A DNA stretch of 64,000 nucleotides from Rhynochetos jubatus (taxonomy: Eukaryota > Chordata > Aves > Eurypygiformes > Rhynochetidae): contig CM050648.1 of assembly GCA_027574665.1 (NCBI GenBank), positions 38,968,700 to 39,032,699 on the forward strand. Reading direction: 5' to 3'. The stretch's first letter is position 1; every line of letters begins with the position of its first letter. Shown here one piece after another: positions 25,798 to 39,880 of the stretch. The position numbers and the translations under genes are program-made. The notes under the pieces are model-generated. The model searched no databases and was not told the origin of the DNA. It saw nothing but the letters and a program-made list of their open reading frames with translations.

Positions 25798-28700
25798 AGA
25801 AATAAGATGTCTGGGTGAAAAAGCAGAGTCATAAAGGAGCTCAAAATACTGAAGAACAAAATCACTAAGTAGAAACGATAAGTGCAATAATCTCAGAAAG
25901 GGGAGAAGCTACAAGGAAAACTTCATATTGAAATCATCTCTTATTTTCTACAAGTACAACAGTATTATTTCCTAATAATGTTCACAGTTCTTCTGCTTCC
26001 CAAGCTGTACAATGTCATTAGAAGGTCAGTTGGGATGGCAGCATCTTTCCTCCAGAAGTCAAAGCTGGCAAACATTTGGTAACTCCCATCCCAGGCAGTG
26101 AAGTAGCTGCCTTTTCTCTTTCAATTCCATATTGCTTTAACAGTATCTGAGCTCGACACGGCGGGATGTTACGAGGTCATTTCCAATATGCTATCCTGTA
26201 TCCCAAGCCCCAAAGCACAGCTCCAAATTACTCATGAATCTGAACTCCAAATAACCTGGAAAAAGGTAATGACTTGGTCCAGCTTCCCCCTCCTAGCCCC
26301 ACCACAGAGGTATTAGTTTAATGCAACAAAATTTCCATTACAGGTTCAAAACACACTGCAGTTGCAAGTGAGAAGAATAACAGTGATCTTAGCTTAGTTC
26401 CCCATGGAAATCGTCACCAAACCAGTCAGCGTAATTATCAGACTCTGGTTAAGAAAAATCCTGGATGAAAAATATATCAGGGACAATGATAAAACTCAGC
26501 TGATGAAAAACTCTGACAGAGCTCTGGGGGAAAACTATCCCAATACTCTCTTGCTTTTGACACAATATGAAGATAATTCATATAGAAAAATTATATTTGC
26601 ACAAGCTTAGTAATAAAAAAATCTCAGATTGGAATTCTGCTCTGTTTTTAAAAAACTACTTCCTACATGCTGGATTTAACCACTGATTACAATAAAACCA
26701 GGATTTAACTCTCATCAACTGCAATGCAGCCATTTCTTCCTAAGCCTGAAAAATACTTAGCTTCTCACACATATGCACACAAACAGAACAAAAGAGGAGA
26801 AACTACATATCCATGTCTCCTATAACATCCTATATCAATTGCACCTTACACACGATGCCGGCCAGCATGCTTTGCACCAAGGTTTCTCTGTACGTTTGAA
26901 GCTATAGCACACAGCATTAAAGCAATTGCAAATGGCTATGAGTATCACAAATGACAGAAGCATCTCTCCCCTTCATCTTTCTCCTGCCATTTCACTAGAG
27001 AAGGCAGTTTTATGATGGGTCCTTATTTGACTGATCATCCTCTGATTTTCTGCATCTTCTGTTGCGATTGACTGAAGACCGATCAGTCATTGGTATGTCT
27101 ACACTGTGAATGTTCAACTACGTCATGCCAGAAATGGGGATAGATTTCTCTATTAGCGGTCTACATACAGCCCAAAATAGCCACCCCCTTTCCCTACACA
27201 TTGCTGTACTGCAAATATTAAACAGCAATGAATTATTTATTGCCCAGTCAAGTCCTTTCACTCCTGAACATGACAAACTCTATTACTTTGCCTGAACTGA
27301 TGTCTGATGGAATAAAATTAATCACTCCATTTCCACAAAGACTATACAGATGTCCAGAACATGAGATCTTCCCAGATATTTTATTCTTTTGCTGAGCAGA
27401 GTGCTGAACTGCGTAATCCCTAAATTGCTGACTGCTGAGCAGGTTTAGCAGGGGAAGGATCACTCTTTATGTTTCTATATGCTTCCCTAAGCATCTGCTC
27501 TCACCCACTGCTAAAGACAGAACATTAAGTTAGAAAGACCTGTAGCCCAACCTCCGCCTTGTGATTATAATCACCGTTTAAATTCATGATAGTTTTCATA
27601 CCAGAATTTGCAGCGAATTTATGCTGGTCCGTGCTGGGAAGAGAAGGTATTGCCGGTCCCCCTCTCCCACAATAGACCCTTCCACTCTCTGGCCCTGTAC
27701 TCACACCATCAGCATCAGGGCAGAACCTGCAGGTGGGGGCACATGTGAACCCTTCTCCCAGCAGCAGTCCTGCCCCAGTAACCACAGGTCACTCCTTTGC
27801 AAAGCACAAACTCCTGTTTTCTGCAGCAGCAGCACGGATCCTAAAGCTTCTCATAGTGTCATGGAGATGATGTAGTTCTTTACCTGCATTAACAGAGCTC
27901 ACATGAGCCCTACAAACTTCCTTCAGACCCACAAACTACATTGCAGTTAGGGTCAGGGGAGACACCAAGTTTCAAATATATGGAAAAATACTCAAACTTG
28001 GGGGTAGCCACTTGGACCCAGCTGAATTAATATAGACACTGCTCAACGGCTAAGAGACTGATTCTCACAAGACTGCTCATTAATTGAAACTATTCAACAA
28101 ATGTTTTCTGCAACTGTAATTCAGCCAATTGACTGTTTATAATCTTTGCCCGTGACTGCTGCTTTCAGTACAGGGAGAATTCTCTTTTCCTATACTCCTT
28201 TGCATCTCAGCGTCAGCCTTGCAAACAAGGGTATATTGGTTATCAGAACATTCATGGGAAAATATTAGAAGGACAAACCCATACTTCCCAATTACCTGAA
28301 AAACATATCCTTGAAATCATCACCTAGCCTTGAACCTTGGCACCTATAGAGATATGCAGGGTGTACTAGCTGGGAAACATTACCATCCTGAGATAACAAA
28401 AATGCCAGTGATGCATTATCATTAATGGAAAATGAAAATTCAAGTACAAAAAAAGTCCTTACATTTCACTGCTTTGGAACCATTTAACATGCTCTGCTTT
28501 GCCAGCAGCATAGCTGCCTGGATACAAGACTCAACACATGCATTAGTGAACTCTGACCTTGCTGGATACTATGGTCATAAGCTGCAATGTTGGTGTTTTA
28601 TTACAGAGGCCTTCCATAGTCAGCTCCACTGATAGAGAAGGACCCCAGTGGCAACAAACCATTAAAGAAACAGTCTACTCCACTTGTCTCATCGACCTTG

Positions 28701-29862
28701 AACCTGCAAAGTACATAGGCTAGTGAAGAATGCCAGAAAACCAAGGATATGTGCAACCAAAGTGTTGGACAATGTAATTAGCATAGTCACAAGACCAAAA
28801 AATCAAAAACTGAGTAATTACTCCATACTCAAATACTACTCCACCTTTAATCTTTTATATTTTTGCAATTAAACTGCAGATTACTCTTTAATTTCCTTAA
28901 ATGGGACAGTATTTCACAGAAAATGGATGTCCTCCTGGATCCCTGAACCCCTCTCTGAGATGTAAGTCAGTGTTAATAAAACAGTGTTAAATTATCCTTC
29001 AGTAGTAATTACTCAGCCTCAGACCTAAGCTGTAAATGGCAATAAGGAAAAATTTCCCCTCGACCCTGATATTAGTCCCTACTTCTAATATCTGCATTGC
29101 TGATTGGATTTAGGTTTTGACTGGCTTGTTATTACTCCTTATTTGGTCAACTAGACTTTGATCAAGAATAGGAAGAGTGGAGAAGGAAAGGGGAGAACAG
29201 CATGTTCTGATCAAGCAAGAGGCAAATTCAAAAGGTCTTTATTCTATTCACAGAAAGTTCTGCCAATGAAAATACATAAAAACAAAATTTAAACCAGTCA
29301 ATATAATCTAATATACAGGTACCAAATCCAGCTGTATAATATAAGGAAGTGGATTTCTCTGATTAAGTGGTCAACTACCTGGAAAAAGACTGACACTGTC
29401 AGTAAAATTCTTTGACATAAGAGAAAGGTGTCCATCTTTCTGAAATGTAAAAAAATAACTAACTAAACACAGGCAAATATTGCATACTGGAAGGACAATA
29501 TCAATGGAACGGGATGCTTTGACAGGACAATGATACTTTTGTCAACCTGAGTTTTTTTGATCCCTATGAATTTCCAATGTCCAGTTAAACCAAAGAAGAC
29601 ACCACTGTAAAAGCCTTGTGACTGTCCTAAAATTGTACATTTCATTAATCTGTGTTAGAGCACAGATGTGCCAGACCTTTAATTCTTCACTCAGAGGGAA
29701 TGAAGATACACCTTACGCAGTGCTGCTCCATCACTTAGCCAGGAACAGCCAGTTCTACAGTGCAGCACAGGCCAAATAATAATAAAAATTCACGCTTCTA
29801 ATCCTTCAACAGTCACAAATTTCAGGATGTAAAAATAACACAATTGAGATGCATTAAATGCT

Positions 29863-29883
29863 CATTAAAATTAATGAGAATGA
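29863..29883 (+). repeat. 21-bp motif copy 2 (shared with 22750-22770)
   Basis: Exact 21-base match to the copy 7.1 kb upstream, in the same orientation. Flanks on both sides have diverged beyond clear alignment. Confidence 0.4.
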
Positions 29884-32800
29884 TGTGATTCTTACGAAAA
29901 GTACAGCATTGTCTAGTGAAGGAACTGTTTGGTCTCACAAGTGAGCTGAGAGTGTTAAGAAGTCTGGTGGTACCAGATAAAATAAATGACAAAGCTATAT
30001 AGAAAAATTCACGTGGCCACCTGGAAAAAGGAAATCACATTTCTGTCAGCTCTATTTTATCACAGATTTTGTTACTGTTTCCACATATATTGACAGCAGT
30101 TTTCACAAACCCAGGACTTTGTGATTTTTTTTTTTTCTTTTTCTCTTTCATGCAGCACAATCTCTCCTCTGTGTTTCATGGCCTAATTTTGCCTCTGCTC
30201 TTGAAAGTCTGTGTTCATTACCAAGAAAAATAATGACAGAAAGTAACAAAAGTAGCACACTAGAATTTTCATGTTTGGATGTAGATATTGATAACTTTCA
30301 CTCTGCTCCAATTCTGAAGAATATTTAAAGCCCCAAGATTGGAGACCTGGTAAAGAATAGCACAAGAAAATGAATTTTTCAAGGGAAAAATTTAAGATCA
30401 AAAAGAGTTCGGGACCGTGGGAAGCATCTAAAATGCATAAAGGAGAGTTGACTTAATATTAAAAATGTTGGCTATAACCAGACATCTTTAGAAATCCTCT
30501 GCAGGGTTAATTTTACCTTGTGGTTTTGGCAAAAGAGAAGACCTTGTAAGCACACTGGAGCTCTCCAGAGCCAAGCAGAAACTTGGCTCCTGGCTTACAG
30601 CCCTGCTTCAGTTTGGAAAACCAGTGCACCAAAACAGCAAGGAAGAGAGTGGGGTTTGGGGCAAGGGGAGGAAATGGAGTGTGTGTCTGTTGGTCGCAGT
30701 TGGTAGGTCAGGCCACCACTCTGCCACCTCTCTCACCCTTTGTGGGGTCTCTCCAGCCCAGGCATTCACAGAGGCAAGGAGCCTCTCACAATCAGTTTAT
30801 AGACTGACCATTTCAGACAGTGCCATCTCAGACAAGGCCTCAAAGTACTATTTAATATAAAAAGTGATAAATGGACAAAGACTAATTCCATTTGAGTCAA
30901 TCAATGCTTAACACAATGAGGATTTACCACAAAGGGTTTTCTTCTGATAAATGTAAACCATGCCAAGGTGAGAATCTGGCTGTGTACTGTAGTTCCTTAA
31001 TGGCAATAAAGCAATATTAAAACAGAGTCAAGTCCTGTTAATTTGTGCTGCAGTGAGAACATTAACGATGTTATAAAAGCTGTAAAAGAACAATAATGAA
31101 TTGGGGGGGAAAACACCTAGAAATATAACAGAAATACATTTTCTGTAGAAAAAGTTTTAAGCACTGCAGTGGCATAGCCTGCATGCTTTACCTAAGGCAG
31201 GTCTGCACTCATTGCCAAACTGCAGGCCAGACTGCAGCCAGATTAATCCTCTCTCTCCTTCGAATCGCCAAAGCGTCTCTAGAGATTTACATCCTGAAGT
31301 GATGCCTTGGGATAGTCCCACCGTATAGCTGATGTCAGGTTACCTGATAGCACAGCAAGAAAGGACTGTCAGTAATCAGATCCCCAAAAGAGAGGCATAG
31401 CATTGAATTGATCGAGCACAAAAGAGCTTTGGTAACAAACCATTCAAAACATCAGAAAGCCCAAGATAAAAACAAAAAATGAAACCAAAACACAACAGCA
31501 GCACGTAAGGTTTGTTCAAAGCCAAATGGAAAATTACTTGCTTCAGCAGTTCTCTTACTAGGATATTAGACTTGACATTAAATTTCAAAAGCTGTATTAT
31601 CATTCCTGTCCTGATAACAGTGTAATGAAAATAATTAGAAAAAAATCCAAATGTAAATAAAATAATACTATATAATTAAATTCCATATGGGAAGAAAGCA
31701 GAATAGACAGTGCTTATTTTCAGTCTTCCTGACATTTCAGTTCTCACTCTCTAGTATTCAGTTCCCTTAACCAAAGTCAGAAAGTTAGCTACTTTAAAAT
31801 GCTAAAGTAAAATGTACTATCCAACTTCTGTGTAGGAAAACAGGTCACAGAATGCAATCCCAACCCACTAAATCTGCTTAATGCAGACACATTCCTTTTC
31901 TAGTTTGAATCAATACCAAAATTTTCAGGAGATGTGCAATGTTCTGCTTGCAAATACATGTCCTTGTGTCAGTAATGCTGAGCTACTATTGTTTCAATAA
32001 AGTCATGAAAGATATAAAAGATTGTGACTTTGCAGGACCAGGGCCAAACTGCCTATATGGATAGAAAACATGAAATCACATTATATACATAATGAAGACA
32101 GATGCATACAAATAAAAACCCTGAAAGAAAAGAAGAAAAATCAATTCTTTTCTCTGATCCCTGCAGTTTTAGTACAGAAATTCCTATCTCTATTCGTATC
32201 TCTAGGATTCGGATTGACCAAAGTCAGCATGCAGAGCAGGGGAACACCTGAACAGGCAATAGAAAATGCTGTGAGGCAGAGAAGGGGTAGATCCTGCCTC
32301 CTGCCTCACCTCAGAGCTTTCCTGCAGCCCTGAGATATGCCCTTGTGTGAGGGATGGATGCCCGCTCCACAGTCCCAACTGCAGGTCTTGCACCTGCTAG
32401 AGGAGTCTCTCAAATGTGAGCGTGCCCCAAGAAACCATGCCCAGAAAGATGGCCAGCACCCAAGGCCCCAGGCTGAGAAGTCAGGATGCTGCTGGCCTGT
32501 TCACATGTGGAGATACCTCCATCTGCCAGTCCCATAAATTTGGCTTCCTTGACTGTACAGTGTCCTGCTGTCAATAAAAAGATCGGAGAAAAATCCCAGC
32601 CTAGACCAGTCAATAGTTCATTGTAAGATATTTCCTGGAGAGAGTCTCCCTTAAGCCATGGAGAAAATTGTACATGTGCCTCCTACTTTAACCAGGAAGC
32701 TACTGTATATGCCTTACCATCATCTTCACACACAGCTAAGTTAATCCTTATTTTAGTAGTCAACGGGTTCTTAGGAAACATTCACAATAACGTTGCATAT

Positions 32801-35549
32801 GCTTTTCCTTGAGTTATCTGAATTGCTGACTTAAGCATATGGCAACAAAGATGCTCTTGAAGAAGTAGGTTCTGATACTTCAGCTGTATTGACACAGCAT
32901 GTGTGGTGGGTTACATTATTCTTAAAAGGCCATAAAGGATCCAACCACTTAGAGAAATTAAGTGACATAGCCTGGCTCTTGTTCAAGCACTAAATATGAG
33001 AAGCCTATAGCTTGTATTTTGTATCTGTCCTGCTTAAATAGTGGAGAAGGTCAGCAGTGTTGGACTAGGTCAGTAAATAAATTAATGTGTGCCTATTTGG
33101 TGCCAATAGAAAGAGGAATACAGCAAAACCACCTCTGGTTCTTCCATCTTATTAGGATTGCAAATAAAATGAAAGACAATGAGCATACCTTAAGTGTTTC
33201 TATAGCACGTAGACTTTATTTCTGCCTTCCTTAAGTATTTAATATAAAGTTTTTCCTCTGTTAATAAAAAATACATACCTTGTGAGTATCACTACACTAT
33301 GAACAAGTTAGTAGTATTATGCAAATTCACTCTTTGCCAATTATTTCTCAATCACTGACTGAAAATATGTATCTTTTAACCATGTGGGGTAACTTAGAGG
33401 CCCTAACAGCTCACAGACAGGTATAAACTCTATGGGAGCTGACCTACAGGGAGGCCATGCACTGTCTGACCTCTTAGTAACTTGTTTTCTGACCATAATT
33501 TAAAAACTGACCTCTCTGCTGCATTTCCTGGCCATACTATTAAACAGAGGAAAGGCAATAACCATTCAGGATGTATACGCCTCTTCCTATTTTTCCCAAA
33601 TTGCTTACCATAGAGGTTAAGCACCAGACCTGTGTCACAGCAGCAGATGTATGTGAAGGCCACAAATGCACCATTTAAATATATATTAATACTTCCTACT
33701 GCTTCTGAGAAACAAATGATAATTTGATTTGCTGAGCACTGTCTAGGGGGGACACTTCTAGTGATCATCTCACTACTGTTGCAGCAAGCTTGGCATTTTG
33801 CAAGATCAGAAACAAGAAATCATTCTCGTCCCACCTTCCCTTCCCAGTCTCTGAGAGGATCAAATGCAGATGAGGACAGGAGAGAGCAAATGCAGAAGCC
33901 AAATTCTTACTAAATATTTACAAAAGTGAAAGCAGAGCACCTTTAACATCACCAGCTCAAACTGTCTTGCCTGTTGGAAAATAGCTCATCTACACAGGAA
34001 TGGATCAAAGGGAGTATACTGACTTTTAGTGTGATGATCCCTAAAAATAACAATTGGAAAAATCATTCCATGTTCTTAAGGGAAGATACCTATATCTCTA
34101 TTCTTATGAGTATCTAAAACCCCAAATTAGGAGCCCTCTGTTACCAAAGCAGCAACATGGAACAGAAAGGAGAGTCTGAGCTCCAATATCCAGCCGCATG
34201 CCCTACCACAAAAGCCAAACATGTGAGATGACATGCAGCATGCAGATTTTCTTTCATTATCTTTCTGCAAATTAGTACCTTTGTCTCTCAGAACTCCTCA
34301 ACATAACCACTTTCACTGGACTCTAATTTAAGGTGTGTGGCTGCTGTTCTGTATGACATTTCTTCCAGATATTTAAAAGGCTGTAGAATGGAGTCATACC
34401 AGACTGTGGTAAAAAATGTCTTTCTTGTACTCATTTCCTGGGAGTAGTGGCATTACTAATAAGAATAATAATGGTAATCATCATACAGGATATGTGTACC
34501 TTTATTTATTCCATCTGAATAGCCTACTACGGTTTTCTCAAACCTGCCGATACAACATTCAAAGAGCCAGTTCAATTACTGAAGTATTTTCTATTAAATT
34601 AGAAGCAATGTACTTCTCAAAGAAATCATCTATTATTTATAACTAAAAGGCAAAGAAACATCTAACCCACAACATCTTTACAAAATCTTACAGCTGAACT
34701 GTTAGGCTGTAAACAGAGTCATGTTAATGGGCCCGTTCTATAACAAATTACTTAAACATAGCACAGCAACAATGGTAGATGTTAAACTGTTTTAATAAAA
34801 TCCTAAATCCAAGCCATGCATGAGAAAATGTTAGACATGTAAGTGAAAACTCCTCCACTGGTAAGCATCACCAAAATGTCTGGTATAGGATTAAAGTGTA
34901 GTTCATTGCCCCCCTCCCTCAAGTTCTTACTGTAGCATAGGAGAGGGGAAGGTCTGATATTTATTGACTCCCGCTATAATATACTTCATATATAAGAGGC
35001 AACAATCAATACTTGCCTTACCGTGAGGAGAGAGGAACTTCAGTCCTGTTTTATAGACAGAAAAAAAGTATAAATCTATAAATCTTATCAGCACCAAAGA
35101 CCTGATACTAAAGGGTTTTTGTCACTGATATTAGCCTAAGTTTAGGCTCATTCTAACATATCCTGCTCAATAAAACCCAAGGTTAAGGGGGTTTATTGAA
35201 ACTGTTAATTTTCATTAACAGGAAGAAATTGAGCCAATTCCTTGGAATCTGACCAAATAAGATGACTATAAGACAGTTCCTGGAAAAAGCCTGGGTGTAG
35301 CAATACATTGTGGGAGGGGAGACCTTCTCCTAAGGCACTCATTTGTCTCTAAACACTTCATCCTTCAAACAGCAAATGTGTAAACTTAGAGAGGAAAGCC
35401 TGGAAGAGGCCTCCATGCTTCATCTTGTTCATCCCTTAGCCTACTACTCCTGCAGCGCTTCTGACAGATGGCTTTCTGATCTCTTACAGACGTCTAATGA
35501 CAAGTTCTTGCAGGTTTTCAAGAAAGCTGCTTTCCAGGCTTGGCCATCC

Positions 35550-37400
35550 TTACTTTTTTAACTTCAGTCCTAATTGAAGTCTTGTTATTGTAACTTAAAA
35601 TCATTACTTCTTGCTTTATCCATGTAGGAAAAGCCGATTGGAACTGTAACCCCTCCCAAGAAGCTTTCTATTTGTTTGTTTTGTGTTTGAAGACACAAAT
35701 GAAACCCAAATAATTTTTTGGTAAGTATATTTTCCTGACATCAGTGTAGACATTTTCTAGAGAACCATTTCTCCACTCTCCTTTAAACACTTATCTTGTC
35801 AGTCAACATCTTATTCAAACACAGTGACCAAAACTAACACCACACTGTTCGTCTTGCAAGACCACATCTAGCACACAAGATTTATACATCCCAGCACATT
35901 TGCATTTTCTTGCAACAGCAGGTAGCTTGTTGACTCATGCAATTTGCATCCACTATATCCTGTGAATCCTTTTCTATAGATGAGCTTGTTCTTCCCCTTG
36001 TATTTATGCAGCTGATTATACATGCCTAAAAGTAGAATTTGAAGAATTTAATTGTATCTTACTTTTTCCCCTAGCTCATTTCAAATTCTAATTCTGTCCT
36101 CCAGGACATTTTCAGGTCTTCCCACCTTGATGTTATCCATAGATTTAATAAACATACTTTTCATTCCATTAGCCACATAACGAATCAAAACATTTAGCAA
36201 GTTGAAACTCAGGACAGGAACAAAACAAGCTCCCAAACCAATGCACAACACAATGTTCTAACTTGAAAACAAACTACTCTCAGCACAATTTTTCGGTGTT
36301 TACCTCTGCATTATGGTAGTTTTCTCCAGAATGTGAATCTGTAGCTTTAAAGTATCACACAGGTCAACATCAGAAGCCTGAGCTCTGAAAGTTAAAACTT
36401 AGAATATCTATTGTTTTCTCTCTCCAGTGAATGTTTGACACTTTAATAGAAAGATATTAGACTGATTTGATGTACTTTGTTCTCAACAACACTCCATGAT
36501 GACTGCACTGTATCTCATTAATTTCTAGGTACTTGCAAATAGCTATTATAATAATTTTCTGTTTGTATGTTTGTTTGTTTGTTTTACCAGGAATTGAAAT
36601 TATGTTGGTCTCATTCAGAAGCTCCTTCTTTACCTCTTTTGAAAACAGAAATCTTATTTGTCCTTTTCAGGCCTTCTAAAACCTCAGCTACTATTTATGA
36701 GATTTCAAAGGTGGCCTTTCACTTTTTGGAAATTGTTTCATCCTGTTTTTTAAGAGCTTTGGATCAATGTTAGATAATTTCAAACTGGATAGATCTAAGT
36801 CTTCTGAATCCTCTCTAACCTGTACTTTCTTTATGTCTCAGAAATGCTTCTGGTTTATCATCCTTTTCTGCTAATTGCATTACTAACCTGACCAGGGTCC
36901 TTTTTTGAGGAAAAGTAACACAAGGAACTTCAGAATTTCAGACTCCATCACATTTGATAGTTTTCCCTCTGTTTTGAACAGTGGATAAATTTTCCCTTGA
37001 TTGTCTTCTTACTAACAAGATAAGATAACTTCTTATTATCCTTCACACCCTATGTAATATGCATCTTGATCTATTGATCTTGTCCATTCGACTTTATCCT
37101 TACAGGCAAATCTTACTGCTTTATGCTTACGTCTAGCAACTTGATCTGTTTTCCATTTCTGCACAGGTCCTTCTTTTACTCCAGGTCATACGAATACTCA
37201 TGAGGTAGCCACACTTGCTTTTTTACTCTATGTCTAGCCTCTCCCTACACTGGGCAGTTTTCACTTGTGGCCTCAGTGTAACTTCTTTAAAGGTCATCTT
37301 GTCTCTCCTGAGCTGCATTTTCCCGAGTCTTATTCTAAGAAATCTAATCAGTTAGTTTTCTGAGGTGACAATGTTCTCCTTGCCTTACCTCTGTAAGTTG
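35550..37400 (-). mobile_element. Very old CR1 LINE copy (CR1-X/L3-like), highly diverged
   Basis: Along the plus strand the order of weakly preserved landmarks follows an inverted CR1 ORF2. These are 'gaccaaaactaacaccacac' (about 35828), 'tgttgactcatgcaatttgc' (about 35929), 'ctgtcctccaggacattttc' (about 36094), 'gatgttatccatagattt' (about 36130), 'aacatttagcaagttgaa' (about 36190), a decayed 'ggacaggaacaaaacaagctcc', then 'aaacctcagctactatttat' (about 36680), 'cttcttattatccttcac' (about 37031) and 'ctgttttccatttctgcaca' (about 37147). The span runs from the C-terminal part of ORF2 through the RT palm to upstream sequence, so it is longer than any younger CR1 copy here. No open frame remains. 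The collinear order over 1.8 kb is the main support; edges are approximate. It probably predates modern bird orders. Confidence 0.68.
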
Positions 37401-37853
37401 CTTCAGGTTGTTTGTACAGGAGCGCATCATAAATCACCAAGAAATATTGACTTATGATTTTTTAAGACTTTGTTATAATGTTTTGCCAGTGATAAATGGG
37501 GCTTTTGTTGTTGTTGTTGTTTGGAGCGTTACCGATGGACAAAAAAAAGTGCTTCCTGGCTTGTTTTTTTTTTTTTAAAAAAAAAGGGTCTCGTTTTTAT
37601 GTTATATAAAAAATAACTTTACTATTTTCACCCTTGTGTTACATAAATGGTTATGAGCAGGGAAACAGCAGAATAAGGGATCATTTTGGTGGACAGAAAC
37701 ATATACCCTCACTCTGTCTCTTTCTTTGCCCACCTTCCCAGACACCCTGCATTTTCAGAAGGTTAAGGAACAGACACTGAGAAGTGTAAAAGCAGCTTTA
37801 ACCATAGCAAGGAAAAAAATACCACATGAACAGTCACAGCTAAAAATGGACTC

Positions 37854-38203
37854 ACGCGATCAAATATAATCCCTTAGACAACTCAAGAACACCGGGAGCG
37901 CTCGGGTAGTCTGCAACAGTCCCTTTCACAGTGTCATCTCTACAGCTACCGGGCAGAGCAAGCAAACACTTCCAGCCAACTCAGGCTTTTGGTACAGGCA
38001 CACAGAAATCCACCCCAGGAATTCTGCAGCATTTCAAGGTCAGTCTCCGTGGCAAGGGCAAGAGATTTCCGCAGCAAACCTTCGTCAATCCTGCGGCTGT
38101 AATAACGCGCTGCCATCTGCAGCCCCACACCCCCCAAATCCCCGGTCGGCTGCCGAGTTGGAGGAGCCAGGGCTTTTCGTAATTCCACGGTCACACACGT
38201 GCG
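37854..38203 (-). promoter_or_regulatory. Small CpG-rich patch, candidate promoter or first exon
   Basis: By direct count 19 CpG dinucleotides fall in these 350 bases, while most nearby 60-base rows have none or one. The patch has a CACGTG E-box at 38196-38201, and an ATTGG (inverted CCAAT) lies just outside it on the plus-strand right side, which reads CCAAT-like upstream for minus-strand transcription. An 82-codon minus-strand frame (37946-38194) covers most of it, with the stretch 'RRIDEGLLRKSLALATE', but I do not recognise the protein, and an equally long frame runs on the plus strand. A promoter with an untranslated first exon, an old CpG-rich repeat or a retrocopy fragment would each fit. 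Orientation is a weak guess. Confidence 0.35.
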
Positions 38204-38251
38204 CTGCCCAATTTGTTTAACTCTTTCTCAGCACTTTGCTAATGAAACAGG

Positions 38252-38298
38252 TACACGCTTTTCCATTAAGATCTATGAAAACCTGCAGGTGTTTAATT
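38252..38298 (+). repeat. 47-bp direct repeat, copy A
   Basis: Matches 39881-39927 over 47 bases with two differences, both A/G or C/T. The shared core includes 'ttccattaagatctatgaaa' and 'ctgcaggtgtttaatt'. Similarity stops abruptly at both ends. Confidence 0.9.
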
Positions 38299-39352
38299 TT
38301 GTTCTGATCAAATCCCTTTGCTTGTATTTCTAAGACCTCAAGCAGGCACAGGCTACCTCAGGTTTATTTCTAGGACAATGTGCCATCCTGAAACTTGGAG
38401 TTGGAAAGTTTGCCTGTCTCTCTGCAGACCCTGAGCAGCAGCACAAGGCTTTTGCATAACCTCAGCCCAGAGCCCTTTCACGCCAGGCTCACAAAGCTGA
38501 TTGATAGCTGTCCTACAGCTTGCCACAAGCTGGTGGTGTGAGGATTAGAGGTGGGGTGCAAGTACATATGTAGGATGTAAAGCCGCAGTCAAGCTCAACT
38601 TCCCTTTAAAATTCGGGTGGGTACAGAGAAAGGTGTTCAAAAGAAAACTCTTTGCGGTGCTGGTAATGTTGCAGGGCCAAGCTGGCACTGCCAACGCACG
38701 CACAGAAGGGCAGAAGGATAAGGAAGGGAGGGTAAGAAGCCTTGTTTCTTCACAGTAAGCAGTTCTATCTTCAAAGCCTTGCTTTAGGCTTGGCTGGGGT
38801 TTTAAATGAGCATAGGTATTTCAGGTTTCACTGCACAGCCAGTTCATTTCAGCTTGGCCACTAAATACGTGAAGTCTAACAGCATTGTTCCACTCTACAG
38901 CCCAAGTGGTTTTGCCTTACTAACCACTTGGTTTGTCACTGATACAGAGAAAGAAAACAAGGAAAAGTTTCTTTTAATAAGAGCTCTTAAATATCACAAA
39001 TCAAATGCTATTCAAGGCAAAACTTTTGCCAAATTCAGCACTGATCTGCAACAAGACAAGAGCTGGGACAAATGAACAAGTTTTCAGATACCTCTAGCTT
39101 TTCTTCAGTTACTGAATATTCTTTTCGTTTAAACTTGATGACGGTTCCTGAAATAGCATTTACTGGTAGTAAATTTTCCTGAATTAGCATAGCAGCTATC
39201 GCAACTGATCAATTTAATTTTGACTGATATGTTAAAGTGATTATAGAGTGACTAGGCTTCTGAATGTAACTGAATTTCAATAAAATTGTGGCACTTAGTT
39301 CCTTTCAATATGTAGAAGATTCCAGACCTTAAGACTAAATATTAAAGCTGCT

Positions 39353-39371
39353 AAAAAAAAAAAAAAAAAAA
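39353..39371 (+). repeat. A19 homopolymer
   Basis: Uninterrupted run of 19 A following 'gctgct'. It may be a mononucleotide microsatellite; no retrocopy could be identified upstream of it. Confidence 0.9.
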
Positions 39372-39880
39372 TTCTATAAAAGTTTCCAAACTACCCCCCA
39401 TTTCACTTCAGAAAGTTCTCTCCAATTTACATCATTTTTCACCACATTAAAAAAAAGATTAAATTCAAAAAGGAAAATTCTAAAGAACCAGGGAAAGTTT
39501 TTATTGAATATGATTTATGAAATGTTTGTTTAGTGGAATGTATAGAGGCCATCAGTTTTCAAGTTTTTTATTAAAAATTTGGACCCACTAATGGAAAATT
39601 AACAGATGCCTGGTCTTAAATGAATTTAAAGGTAAGATTAAATATTTAACGATTATCATACTATACCTTTCTAGGTTTGTAGGTGTTTCAGAGCTTTCCT
39701 TTTCTACCATGTGAGCTGATGCAGATTAACGTGGTTTTTTTGGCACTTAAGAAAATTGAAAATAATTAATCTGTAATGGCATTGATGGAAAAAGTGTTCA
39801 AAATGTCAATAAAAGTGCTGCTTTAACAGTACTTCAAATATTCTACTTACGCAACTTAAGAGACACATTATCTGCCAGAC

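Larger units (their letters stand above)
18368..35549. other. Gene-free unique DNA, about 17 kb
   Basis: No gene or RNA is supported. A 166-codon frame at 24029-24529 (minus) and a 127-codon frame at 25381-25764 (plus) are the longest, but neither resembles a known family. The first lies in a skewed T/C-rich tract that thins stop codons on the opposite strand. A C8 run lies at about 23900. Two candidate conserved elements, one 24-bp tandem duplication and a 21-bp motif shared between two sites are listed separately. At 18370-19500 the texture is mixed and mRNA-like, but I could not assign it. Confidence 0.5.
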
